DNA of 8,531 nt, from the NCBI GenBank assembly GCA_018901715.1, contig JAHIEL010000058.1, positions 1 through 8,531 on the forward strand. Reading direction: 5' to 3'. This stretch comes from Patescibacteria group bacterium (GTDB taxonomy: Bacteria; Patescibacteriota; Minisyncoccia; Minisyncoccales; PEYH01). Below the pieces are notes generated by a model. That model did not search any database. It was not told where the DNA came from and was given only the letters and a program-made list of their open reading frames with translations. Below are positions 1-6,271 of this stretch, in pieces; position 1 is the first letter of the stretch; every line of letters begins with the position of its first letter. Made by a program: the position numbers and the translations under genes.

Positions 1-44
1 ACCTGTTTGCCCCTCGCTTTGCTCGGGGACCATGCCAAACAGGT
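1..44. repeat. Long hairpin (nested inverted repeat) at the window edge
   Basis: The arms ACCTGTTTG (1-9) and CAAACAGGT (36-44) are perfect reverse complements. Between them lies a second, imperfect stem, CCCC (10-13) with GGGG (25-28) closed over a GC/TTT/GC tip. No T run follows, so it is not a standard intrinsic terminator. The left arm starts at base 1, so the structure may extend outside the window. It is richer in GC than the neighbouring sequence. It could be the 3' structure of an upstream transcript or one end of a repeated palindromic element; I cannot tell which. Confidence 0.6.
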
Positions 45-79
45 CTGCGGGAGCTGCCCCTCAACCTTATTGCTTCGCT
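42..79. repeat. Diverged 38-base direct repeat, copy 1
   Basis: Bases 42-79 match 153-190 at 30 of 38 positions without gaps (counted by hand). The shared core is GGGAGCTG followed by a segment ending in TCGCT. Half of the eight differences are C here and T in the second copy. The copies are 111 bases apart. This copy begins inside the right arm of the 1-44 hairpin. No protein family is recognisable in any frame here. Confidence 0.5.
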
Positions 80-116
80 CAATTATTTGATGCATCTTAA
101 AACAAGATATCTTCGC

Positions 117-122
117 TATAAT
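117..122 (+). promoter_or_regulatory. Possible -10 box (TATAAT) upstream of pheT
   Basis: A perfect TATAAT lies 80 bases before the chosen pheT start and would place transcription start near 129. No good -35 is present at 16-18 bases. TTGATG at 87-92 is too far upstream (24-base spacer). In sequence this AT-rich the hexamer may be chance. A 10-base palindrome, AAGATATCTT (104-113), sits just upstream. Confidence 0.3.
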
Positions 123-152
123 AAATATTAAGTTAGTTAAGCGTAGCAATGT

Positions 153-190
153 GGTTTGAGGGAGCTGTCTCTAAACATTATTGTCTCGCT
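153..190. repeat. Diverged 38-base direct repeat, copy 2
   Basis: This is the second copy of the element at 42-79 (30/38 identical). It ends 12 bases before the pheT start and lies within an in-frame open extension that begins at an ATG at 149. The fact that this stretch is a copy of non-coding upstream sequence is a reason not to count it as PheT protein. Confidence 0.5.
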
Positions 191-202
191 GATAAAATTA
201 GC

Positions 203-2197
203 ATGAAATTTTCTTATAACTGGCTACAATCATTTTTTGAAAAGAATTTGCCTAATGCGGAAAATTTGGCAGAGCTTTTGACTATGCATTCTTTTGAAGT
301 TGAAACAATAGACAGAAAAGGCAATGACTTTGTTTTTGATATTGATGTAACTGCTAACAGGCCTGATTGTTTTGCTCACTTAGGCATTGCAAGAGAAATT
401 TCCGCTATTTTAGGTTTTAAATTAAAAGAATTAGAAATCAAATTAAAAGAAACAGGAAAGACAAAAGTAGACATAGATATACAAGATAAAAATGATTGTC
501 CTCGCTATGTTGCAAGCATAATAGAAAATATAAAAGTTCAAGCATCTGAAAAATATATTCAGGAGAGATTAAGGTCTTGCGGCGTAGAGCCAATTAATAA
601 TATTGTGGATTCAGCCAATTATGTAATGCTTGAAACTGGCCAACCCTTGCATATTTTTGATTTTGACAAGATTAAAGGAGATAAAATAATTATCAGAAGG
701 GCAAAGAAAGGAGAAAAGATAACTGGTTTAGATGAGAATGAATATGAACTTGATAAAGATATTTTAGTAATAGCAGACAAGAGTTCTGCTATAGCTATTG
801 CTGGCATTAAAGGAGGCAAGAGCACGGCAGTTGATAAAGAAACCAAGACAATACTTTTAGAAGCAGCTAATTTTAATCCTGTTTTAATAAGAAGGGCATC
901 CAAAAAACTGAACTTAAGGACTGACGCTTCTATGCGTTTTGAGCATAATTTAGACCAAGAGTTGACGATTAAGGCAATAGACAGATTGTCTCATTTAATT
1001 CAGGGGGATGTTATGAAAAAAAATGATAAAAGTTTTGAAAAAATAAGGCAAAGAAAATTAAAGCTTAATCTAAAAAAAGTACAATCTATTTTAGGCATTA
1101 AGATATCAGAAGACAAAGCAAAAAAGATATTATCTTCTCTTGGACTTGAAATGGATTCTAATCTCAATGTAACAATTCCAAGTATTAGAAAAGATATTCA
1201 GATTCAAGAGGACTTAGTAGAAGAAATAGGAAGAATTTATGGATATCAGAATTTAGAATCAAAGTTTCCTAAATTGGCATTAGTCACAGCTAAGAATAAC
1301 GAGAATCTATTATGGCAAGCCAAGATAAAGGACTTTTTCAAACAGAACAGCTTTTATGAGGCCTATAATTATTCATTTATTAGCAAAAAGATAGGAGATA
1401 ATTTTGGCGGTCCTTTAGTTGAAATGGAAAATCCATATTCTACAGCTCTTTACTATTTAAGACCAAATTTATTATTAGGCCTGTTTGAGAATATTAGAAA
1501 TAATAGAAAACACTATGATAAAGATTTAAGGATTTTTGAAATAGGCAAAACATTTAGAAGAATAGATAGGGGGATGAAAGAAACTAATATTTTAGCCGTT
1601 ATTACAGCAGGAGAGACAGACAACTTTTATTCTTTAAAGGGAATTGTTGATCAACTATTGGAGAGTTTGGGCATAAGCAATATTTTTTATGATTCAATAA
1701 AAGCTGATCCTGAAAAAAGTAAAATGCTTTATTGGGATTTAAAGCAAGCAGCAGAGATAAAGGTGGATGGAGTAGAAATAGGTTTTTTAGGAGCTATTTC
1801 GGACTTAGCTTTAAGGCATTCAAATATAAAAGATAAGGTCTTAGCAATAGAAATTGATTGTGATAAATTGATTGAATTTGCCGAAGAAGAGAATCAGTAT
1901 CAGCCAATATCCAAGTATCCGGCAGCAGTTAGAGATATTGCCCTTTTAGTGCCTTTGGATGTAAAAGTTGTAGATGTGTTGAATAAAATTAATGCAATTG
2001 CTGGGAAGATTTTAAAAGATATTGATTTATTTGATATGTATGAAGGAGAGGCATTACCAGAAGGTAAAAAGAATTTGGCTTTTCATTTAATTTTTCAGGC
2101 GGAGGATAGAACTTTGAGCTCTAAAGAAATAGATGATTTGCAGAAAAAAATAATTAATAATTTAGAAAAAGATCCCGAATGGGAGGTTAGAAAATAA
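203..2197 (+). CDS. pheT: Phenylalanine--tRNA ligase beta subunit, short form lacking the EMAP/OB domain
   Basis: This is the beta subunit of the cytoplasmic (alpha-beta)2 enzyme that charges tRNA-Phe; beta carries editing and tRNA-binding functions. It is 664 aa against roughly 800 in E. coli. Residues 1-40 match the usual N-terminus (MKFSYNWL) but run almost directly into VTANRPDC, so the usual OB-fold EMAP domain of about 110 aa is missing. The B3/B4 editing domain (about 97-270) keeps GQPLHIFD (H150), LLEAANF (E220) and LRTDAS (T240), which correspond to the E. coli editing residues, so proofreading looks intact. B5 follows (about 287-357, ending near GRIYGY). A catalytic-like core comes next, then the FDX-ACB anticodon-binding domain (566-664, with YPAAVRDIALL and RTLSSKE). 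I chose ATG 203 because the family starts MKF; ATG 149 would add 18 residues made of repeat sequence. There is no Shine-Dalgarno sequence. pheS is not visible upstream. Arginine codons are almost all AGA/AGG. Confidence 0.95.
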   Translation: MKFSYNWLQSFFEKNLPNAENLAELLTMHSFEVETIDRKGNDFVFDIDVTANRPDCFAHLGIAREISAILGFKLKELEIKLKETGKTKVDIDIQDKNDCPRYVASIIENIKVQASEKYIQERLRSCGVEPINNIVDSANYVMLETGQPLHIFDFDKIKGDKIIIRRAKKGEKITGLDENEYELDKDILVIADKSSAIAIAGIKGGKSTAVDKETKTILLEAANFNPVLIRRASKKLNLRTDASMRFEHNLDQELTIKAIDRLSHLIQGDVMKKNDKSFEKIRQRKLKLNLKKVQSILGIKISEDKAKKILSSLGLEMDSNLNVTIPSIRKDIQIQEDLVEEIGRIYGYQNLESKFPKLALVTAKNNENLLWQAKIKDFFKQNSFYEAYNYSFISKKIGDNFGGPLVEMENPYSTALYYLRPNLLLGLFENIRNNRKHYDKDLRIFEIGKTFRRIDRGMKETNILAVITAGETDNFYSLKGIVDQLLESLGISNIFYDSIKADPEKSKMLYWDLKQAAEIKVDGVEIGFLGAISDLALRHSNIKDKVLAIEIDCDKLIEFAEEENQYQPISKYPAAVRDIALLVPLDVKVVDVLNKINAIAGKILKDIDLFDMYEGEALPEGKKNLAFHLIFQAEDRTLSSKEIDDLQKKIINNLEKDPEWEVRK

Positions 2198-2198
2198 T

Positions 2199-5100
2199 AT
2201 GACACAGAGCAACCCAGAAGAATACACAGCTAAAGACATTTTTGTTTTAAAGGGACTTGATCCAGTTCGCAAAAGACCTGGTATGTATATTGGCTCAACA
2301 GGCATTGATGGCCTTCATCATTTAGTTTGGGAATGCGTTGATAATGGTCTTGACGAGGCAATGGCTGGATACGCAGACGAGATTAAGGTAACTCTTTTAC
2401 CTGATAATTATGTTCAAGTAATTGATAATGGCAGAGGAATACCAGTAGATATTCATAAGCAGACCAAAAAATCTGCTTTAGAGACCGTAATGACTACTTT
2501 GCATTCAGGAGCTAAATTTGGCAAAAAGACATATCAGGTTTCTGGTGGTCTGCACGGAGTCGGGGTGTCTGTTGTTTGCGCTTTGTCGTCAGAATTAAAA
2601 GCTGATATTTGTCGTAATGGCTATGTTTATACGCAGGAGTTTAGCAAGGGAAAGCCAAAAGCAAATATTAAAAAAGGAAAGAAATGTCCTACAAAAGAGA
2701 CAAGCACAAGCATTACTTTTAAACCAGATAAAGAGATATTTGAAACAATAACATTTGACAGGAAAACTATTTTAAATCATTTAAGGAGACAAGCATATCT
2801 TACAAGGGGCGTTAAAATTATTTTCACTGATTTGAGAGACAAAGATGACGAGTTTAGCTATGTTTTTTATTTTGAAGGCGGTTTGCGTTCTTATGTTAAA
2901 TATTTGAGTGGAGATAATGAAATCATTCATGAAAATGCTTTTTATGTTTCCAAAGAGAAAGATGATATTTTAATAGAGGCGGCATTTCAATATACGCGAG
3001 AAATGGAGAGCTATGAAGAAAGTTTTGCAAATAATATATATACAATAGATGGTGGGGCGCATCTTACTGGATTTAGGAGTGCTCTTACGAGAGCGATAAA
3101 TGATTACGCAAAGAGTAATGATTATTTAAAAGAAGGCGAAGAGCCGTTAAACGGCAAAGATATTAAAATTGGCATCAACGCTGTTGTGTCTGTCAAACTT
3201 AAGGAACCGCAATTTGAAGGGCAGACCAAAGGTAAATTAGGCAACCCGGAAGCCAAGACAGCAGTAGAAATGGTAGTTAATCAGGCATTGCCAGAATTTT
3301 TAGAGCAATATTCACAAGATGCAAGAGCTATTGTAGAAAATTCAATGTTAGCTGCTAGAGCAAGAATGGCTGCTTCAGCTGCTAGAAAAACAGTTCTAAG
3401 AAAGGGAGTTCTTGATGGATTAACTTTACCTGGTAAATTATCTGATTGTTCTTGTAAAAATCCAGAAGAGTCAGAATTATTTATTGTTGAGGGGCAGAGC
3501 GCCGGGGGTTGTTTTTCAGGCGATACCAAAGTAGCCCTAACGGATGGGAGAGCTTTAAGCTTCAAGCAATTGATAGTGGAATCAAAGAGAGGTAAGCAGA
3601 ATTATTGTTATACTATGAAAGATAATGGCAGGGTGGGAATTGAAAGAATAGTAAATCCTCACATAACAAGGAAAGAGGCAAAAGTCATTAGAGTCATTTT
3701 GGACAACAATGAGGAGATTGTTTGCACCCCTGATCATAAATTTATGTTGAGAAATGGTTCTTATAAAGAGGCCCAAAAACTTAAATCAAATGACAGTTTA
3801 ATGCCTTTAATCAGAAGAACTTCTAAGTTAGGAAATGGCATAACCATTAATGGATACGAAATGGTATATGAAAATAATGCCCGTTATTATATTTTTACTC
3901 ATCTTTTATCTGATAATTATAATATTGAAAATCAAAAATATACTAAAGGGCAGCAAGAACATTGTCATCATAAAGATTTTAATAAGTTAAATAACAATCC
4001 AGATAATTTAATTAGATTAAATAAAGAAGAGCATTTGCAACTTCATAGAGATTCTATTTCTTGGACCATGCATGCACCAGAAGTTATTGAGAAGTGCAAT
4101 AGAATTAAAAGAACCAAGGAATATAGAGAAAGGATTTCTAGGAAAATGAAGTCAATGAGCAGTATGTTGAGAGAGAGGGCTAAAAAACAATGGGAAGACC
4201 AAGAATATAAGGAATATATGAAGAAAAAGTATTTAGAATACTATTATTCTCATGATGACTATAGGAAAAAAATGCTTCAGACATTATATAGTGCGCAGAG
4301 AAACTATTGGGCTAAGGACGAAAATCGGGAATTGTCTTCTCAAAGAATGAAGGACTATTATAAAATTTATCCAGAAAAAAAAGAAGAACTTTCTATAAAA
4401 GCTAAGAAACAGTGGCAGGATGTGGAGTTGTTAGAATGGCGAGCTCAAAAGACCATGGGACAATGGACAGAAGATTTTCGTGCAAAAAGAAAAAAGGCCT
4501 ATGATAAAACATATTTTCAAGAAAGCATGTCTTTTTTGAAAAAAGTTTACGAGAAATATAACGATATTGAATTTTATGACGAGAGGAGGGTATCATTATC
4601 TGTGAAGAACACCAATTTGTTACGCATGGATACTATGCTTGCAAGGTTTTTTGAAGGAGATAAAGAAAAACTGATGGAGGCCTTAGTTAATTTTAATCAC
4701 AAGATTAAACGCATTGATTCTGTTGAAGAAAAAATAACAGTATACGATATAGAAGTTCCAGAAACTCATAATTTTGCTTTGGAAAGTGGTATTTTTGTTC
4801 ATAATAGTTGTAAGGGAGGAAGAGATAGAAGATTTCAAGCGGTTTTGCCTTTAAGGGGTAAAGTTTTGAATGTGGAAAGAGCTACATTGTCAAGAATATT
4901 AGGTTCTTCAGAAATAAGAGCATTGATTATTGCTATGGGCACTGCCATAGCCCAAGATTTTGATTTATCAAAATTAAGGTATCATCGGTTGATTATTGCT
5001 TCAGATGCGGATGTTGATGGAGCACATATACGAACTTTACTTTTAACGCTTTTCTTTAGATATTTTAGGCCGATAATAGAGCATGGTTATTTATATATTG

Positions 5101-5426
5101 CCCAGCCACCTTTATATAAAATACAATCTGGCAAAAGGATTGAGTATGCTTATGCTGACGCAGATAGGAAAGAAATTGTTGACGATATGAACAAGGGGAA
5201 GGATGCAAAGATAAATATCCAAAGGTATAAGGGTTTGGGAGAAATGAATGCTGATCAATTATGGGACACGACCATGAATCCTGAAAATAGAATTCTTTTG
5301 CAAGTAAAAATTGAAGACGCAAAAGAAGCAGATAGAGTTTTTGATGTTTTGATGGGCAAAGAGGTTCCGCCTAGAAAGAAATTTATCAAGACCCATGCTA
5401 AGAGCGTAAAGAATTTAGATATTTAA
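2199..5426 (+). CDS. gyrB: DNA gyrase subunit B precursor with in-frame intein
   Basis: This is the ATPase subunit of type IIA topoisomerase, which supercoils DNA with GyrA. The 1075-aa precursor consists of N-extein 1-437, intein 438-869 and C-extein 870-1075. The spliced product would be 643 aa, normal for GyrB without the gammaproteobacterial insert. The GHKL ATPase shows E45/N49 in WECVDNG, DNGRG (76-80) and GLHGVG (117-122). The transducer has QTK (342-344). TOPRIM has the catalytic glutamate E431 and SDADVDG with D936, D938 and D940. The C-terminus is the typical QRYKGLGEMN ... KNLDI. The motif around the intein reads EGQSAGG and then SCKGGRDRR, where EGDSAGG and SAKQGRDRR are usual. 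The start lies one base after the pheT stop, with GGGAGG 12 bases upstream (2181-2186). The two genes are probably cotranscribed. Confidence 0.97.
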   Translation: MTQSNPEEYTAKDIFVLKGLDPVRKRPGMYIGSTGIDGLHHLVWECVDNGLDEAMAGYADEIKVTLLPDNYVQVIDNGRGIPVDIHKQTKKSALETVMTTLHSGAKFGKKTYQVSGGLHGVGVSVVCALSSELKADICRNGYVYTQEFSKGKPKANIKKGKKCPTKETSTSITFKPDKEIFETITFDRKTILNHLRRQAYLTRGVKIIFTDLRDKDDEFSYVFYFEGGLRSYVKYLSGDNEIIHENAFYVSKEKDDILIEAAFQYTREMESYEESFANNIYTIDGGAHLTGFRSALTRAINDYAKSNDYLKEGEEPLNGKDIKIGINAVVSVKLKEPQFEGQTKGKLGNPEAKTAVEMVVNQALPEFLEQYSQDARAIVENSMLAARARMAASAARKTVLRKGVLDGLTLPGKLSDCSCKNPEESELFIVEGQSAGGCFSGDTKVALTDGRALSFKQLIVESKRGKQNYCYTMKDNGRVGIERIVNPHITRKEAKVIRVILDNNEEIVCTPDHKFMLRNGSYKEAQKLKSNDSLMPLIRRTSKLGNGITINGYEMVYENNARYYIFTHLLSDNYNIENQKYTKGQQEHCHHKDFNKLNNNPDNLIRLNKEEHLQLHRDSISWTMHAPEVIEKCNRIKRTKEYRERISRKMKSMSSMLRERAKKQWEDQEYKEYMKKKYLEYYYSHDDYRKKMLQTLYSAQRNYWAKDENRELSSQRMKDYYKIYPEKKEELSIKAKKQWQDVELLEWRAQKTMGQWTEDFRAKRKKAYDKTYFQESMSFLKKVYEKYNDIEFYDERRVSLSVKNTNLLRMDTMLARFFEGDKEKLMEALVNFNHKIKRIDSVEEKITVYDIEVPETHNFALESGIFVHNSCKGGRDRRFQAVLPLRGKVLNVERATLSRILGSSEIRALIIAMGTAIAQDFDLSKLRYHRLIIASDADVDGAHIRTLLLTLFFRYFRPIIEHGYLYIAQPPLYKIQSGKRIEYAYADADRKEIVDDMNKGKDAKINIQRYKGLGEMNADQLWDTTMNPENRILLQVKIEDAKEADRVFDVLMGKEVPPRKKFIKTHAKSVKNLDI
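3510..4805 (+). mobile_element. GyrB intein, class 1, with HNH homing endonuclease
   Basis: This 432-residue protein intron interrupts EGQSAGG and the following Ser. Splicing block A is CFSGDTKVALTDG with Cys1 (C438 of the precursor). Block B is CTPDHKF, with the TxxH pattern at intein 73-76. Block F is VYDIEVPETHNFALE (411-425). Block G is IFVHN, with penultimate His and terminal Asn, followed by +1 Ser. All residues needed for Cys-to-Ser self-splicing are present and the frame is open throughout, so splicing should work. Between blocks B and F sits an HNH nuclease plus repeated modules, so this is a full-size homing intein and not a mini-intein. From memory, the splicing blocks and the insertion site closely resemble those of the Synechocystis GyrB intein. 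The shared site suggests an orthologous, horizontally spread allele. Confidence 0.96.
3960..4517 (+). other. Intein-encoded HNH nuclease motif and tandem DNA-binding-like modules
   Basis: Intein residues 151-180 carry a textbook HNH pattern: HHKDFNKLNNNPDNLIRL followed by H175 and H179. It matches the form HHxDxNxxNNxxxNLxxL...HxxxH. Downstream, residues 201-336 form about seven short units spaced 15-21 aa. They start near R201, W228, Y246, W267, Y287, W302 and W319. Each has an aromatic residue, acidic residues two to five positions later, then a basic helical stretch, for example KKQWEDQEYKEYMKKK and KKQWQDVELLEW. This resembles the NUMOD-type modules that position phage HNH and GIY-YIG homing endonucleases on long targets. 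The expected role is to cut intein-free gyrB alleles at the EGxSAGG site so that the intein is copied in. Function and target are inferred. Confidence 0.8.
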
Positions 5427-5431
5427 TTTTA

Positions 5432-5460
5432 TTGACAAATTATTTTGTCAGGGGTAGTAT
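5432..5460 (+). promoter_or_regulatory. Promoter for secE-nusG-rplK
   Basis: A consensus -35 TTGACA (5432-5437), an exact 17-base spacer and a -10 TAGTAT (5455-5460, 4 of 6 matches) give the best sigma-70-type promoter in the window. Transcription would start near 5467, 32 bases before the secE ATG. It begins six bases after the gyrB stop codon. It also argues against the upstream TTG at 5445 as a secE start, since that would lie before the transcript begins. Confidence 0.7.
5433..5450. promoter_or_regulatory. Perfect inverted repeat over the -35 element (operator candidate)
   Basis: TGACAAA (5433-5439) and TTTGTCA (5444-5450) are perfect 7-base arms around a 4-base TTAT centre. The left arm contains five of the six -35 bases and the right arm fills the spacer. 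This is the layout of a dimeric repressor operator. It lacks a following T run, so it is unlikely to be a terminator. No regulator gene is present in the window. Confidence 0.45.
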
Positions 5461-5464
5461 TTAG

Positions 5465-5486
5465 AAAGACCCCAAAAGGGGTTTTT
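5465..5486 (+). terminator. Terminator-like hairpin after gyrB, at the secE transcript start
   Basis: The stem CCCC (5470-5473) with GGGG (5478-5481) around AAAA extends outward by A-T, one G-T and three more A-T pairs to about nine base pairs. The 3' arm ends in TTTTT (5482-5486). It is a plausible intrinsic terminator for pheT-gyrB, 39 bases after the gyrB stop. The predicted secE transcription start (about 5467) falls inside the 5' arm, so the same sequence may form a 5'-end hairpin on the secE mRNA. Confidence 0.6.
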
Positions 5487-5498
5487 AAAGACAAGATT

Positions 5499-5702
5499 AT
5501 GAACATATTTCAAAAACTTATACTTTATTTAAGACAAGTAAGAGTTGAAAGCAAGAAAATCAACTGGCCCAGCAGAGAGAAAACTATGCGCTATTCTTTA
5601 GTTGTTATAGCAATAGCTACAGCAGTGGCTATCTTCCTCGGCGGCCTTGATTTTATTTTTAGCTCTGGAGTTCAGGGTCTTGCAAAATTGTTCGCGAAAT
5701 AA
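5499..5702 (+). CDS. secE: Preprotein translocase subunit SecE
   Basis: This is the small membrane subunit of the SecYEG channel. The 67-aa product has the standard single-span form: an N-terminal amphipathic helix, the conserved ESKKINWPSR stretch (17-26, with WPSR at 23-26), one transmembrane helix (about 32-54) and a short tail. ATG 5499 is chosen because it gives the usual short SecE and lies downstream of the promoter at 5432-5460. The in-frame TTG at 5445 would add 18 residues encoded by the promoter and terminator hairpin. No clear Shine-Dalgarno sequence is present. It is followed after one base by nusG, the classic secE-nusG pairing. Confidence 0.95.
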   Translation: MNIFQKLILYLRQVRVESKKINWPSREKTMRYSLVVIAIATAVAIFLGGLDFIFSSGVQGLAKLFAK

Positions 5703-5703
5703 T

Positions 5704-6249
5704 ATGCCGAAACAAACAATCCCAAAAACTAAAAATTGGTATGTCTTGCACACTTATTCTGGATACGAAGAATCAGTCGCCAAAAATTTGAGGCATAGAG
5801 TGGAGTCATTGGGTATGGAAGACAAAATCTTTAATGTTTTAGTGCCAAAGGAAAAAAAGATTAAAATTAAAAATGGTAAAAGAAAAACAGTAGAAGAAAA
5901 AGTGTATCCAGGTTATGTTTTAGTTGAAATGGTTGTTACAGATGATTCTTGGTATGTGGTTAGAAATACGCCTAATGTTACTGGTTTTGTTGGAGCAGGA
6001 ACTACGCCAGTACCAGTTTCAGACGAAGAGATAAAGAATATTATTCAAAGAACAGGTGATGAAGAACCGACTTATAAAATTAGCGTTGAAATAGGGGATA
6101 CTGTTAAGATAACAGACGGCCCATTCAAAGACCATGAGGGAAAAATTTCCTCAATTGATCAAGAACAAGGCAAGGTAAAAGTTATGATAAATCTTTTTGG
6201 TAGAGATACGCCAGTAGAATTGGATTCATTACAAATTAAGAAGTTATAA
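5704..6249 (+). CDS. nusG: Transcription termination/antitermination factor NusG
   Basis: NusG binds RNA polymerase and modulates pausing, Rho termination and coupling to the ribosome. The 181 aa match the family length. The NGN domain spans about 10-115, with WYVLHTYSGYE (12-22), KVYPGYVLVEM (66-76) and the TPNVTGFVG segment (89-97). The KOW domain spans about 128-181, with GDTVKITDGPFKDHEG (131-146). ATG 5704 gives the family-typical MP...KNWYVLHTYSG start. An upstream in-frame ATG at 5647 lies inside secE and would read secE sequence out of frame. The single-base gap to secE suggests translational coupling. Confidence 0.97.
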   Translation: MPKQTIPKTKNWYVLHTYSGYEESVAKNLRHRVESLGMEDKIFNVLVPKEKKIKIKNGKRKTVEEKVYPGYVLVEMVVTDDSWYVVRNTPNVTGFVGAGTTPVPVSDEEIKNIIQRTGDEEPTYKISVEIGDTVKITDGPFKDHEGKISSIDQEQGKVKVMINLFGRDTPVELDSLQIKKL

Positions 6250-6263
6250 GGGCTTGTCCTTAT
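6246..6263 (+). promoter_or_regulatory. Short hairpin between nusG and rplK
   Basis: ATAAGG (6246-6251) and CCTTAT (6258-6263) pair perfectly. A G-T pair inside extends this to 7 base pairs with a CTTG loop. It overlaps the nusG stop codon and ends 8 bases before the rplK ATG. No Shine-Dalgarno sequence is visible for rplK. In E. coli the rplK leader binds ribosomal protein L1 for autoregulation, but this simple stem does not obviously match that site, so the role is open. Confidence 0.35.
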
Positions 6264-6271
6264 TAACAACC

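Noticed and set aside
3..131. Open reading stretch before pheT that could be the end of an upstream gene such as pheS
   Set aside because: None of the three forward frames gives the conserved PheS C-terminus or other recognisable protein; the region is filled by hairpin and repeat.
149..202. In-frame ATG 18 codons upstream of the chosen pheT start
   Set aside because: PheT proteins start MKF-like at 203, and the extension is made of a repeat copy (153-190) with no protein similarity or ribosome-binding site.
1424..1436. Small palindrome ATGGA-AAA-TCCAT in pheT resembling the gatB palindrome
   Set aside because: Arms of only five bases in AT-rich coding sequence are expected by chance, and the residues are ordinary PheT.
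5445..5498. TTG start extending secE by 18 residues
   Set aside because: It lies before the predicted transcription start and the added residues are encoded by promoter and hairpin sequence; ATG 5499 gives a standard SecE.
5647..5703. Upstream ATG for nusG inside secE
   Set aside because: The added residues read secE in another frame, and NusG starts normally at 5704.
6254..6271. TTG start extending rplK by six residues
   Set aside because: ATG 6272 gives the standard 140-aa L11; the TTG lies within a hairpin loop.
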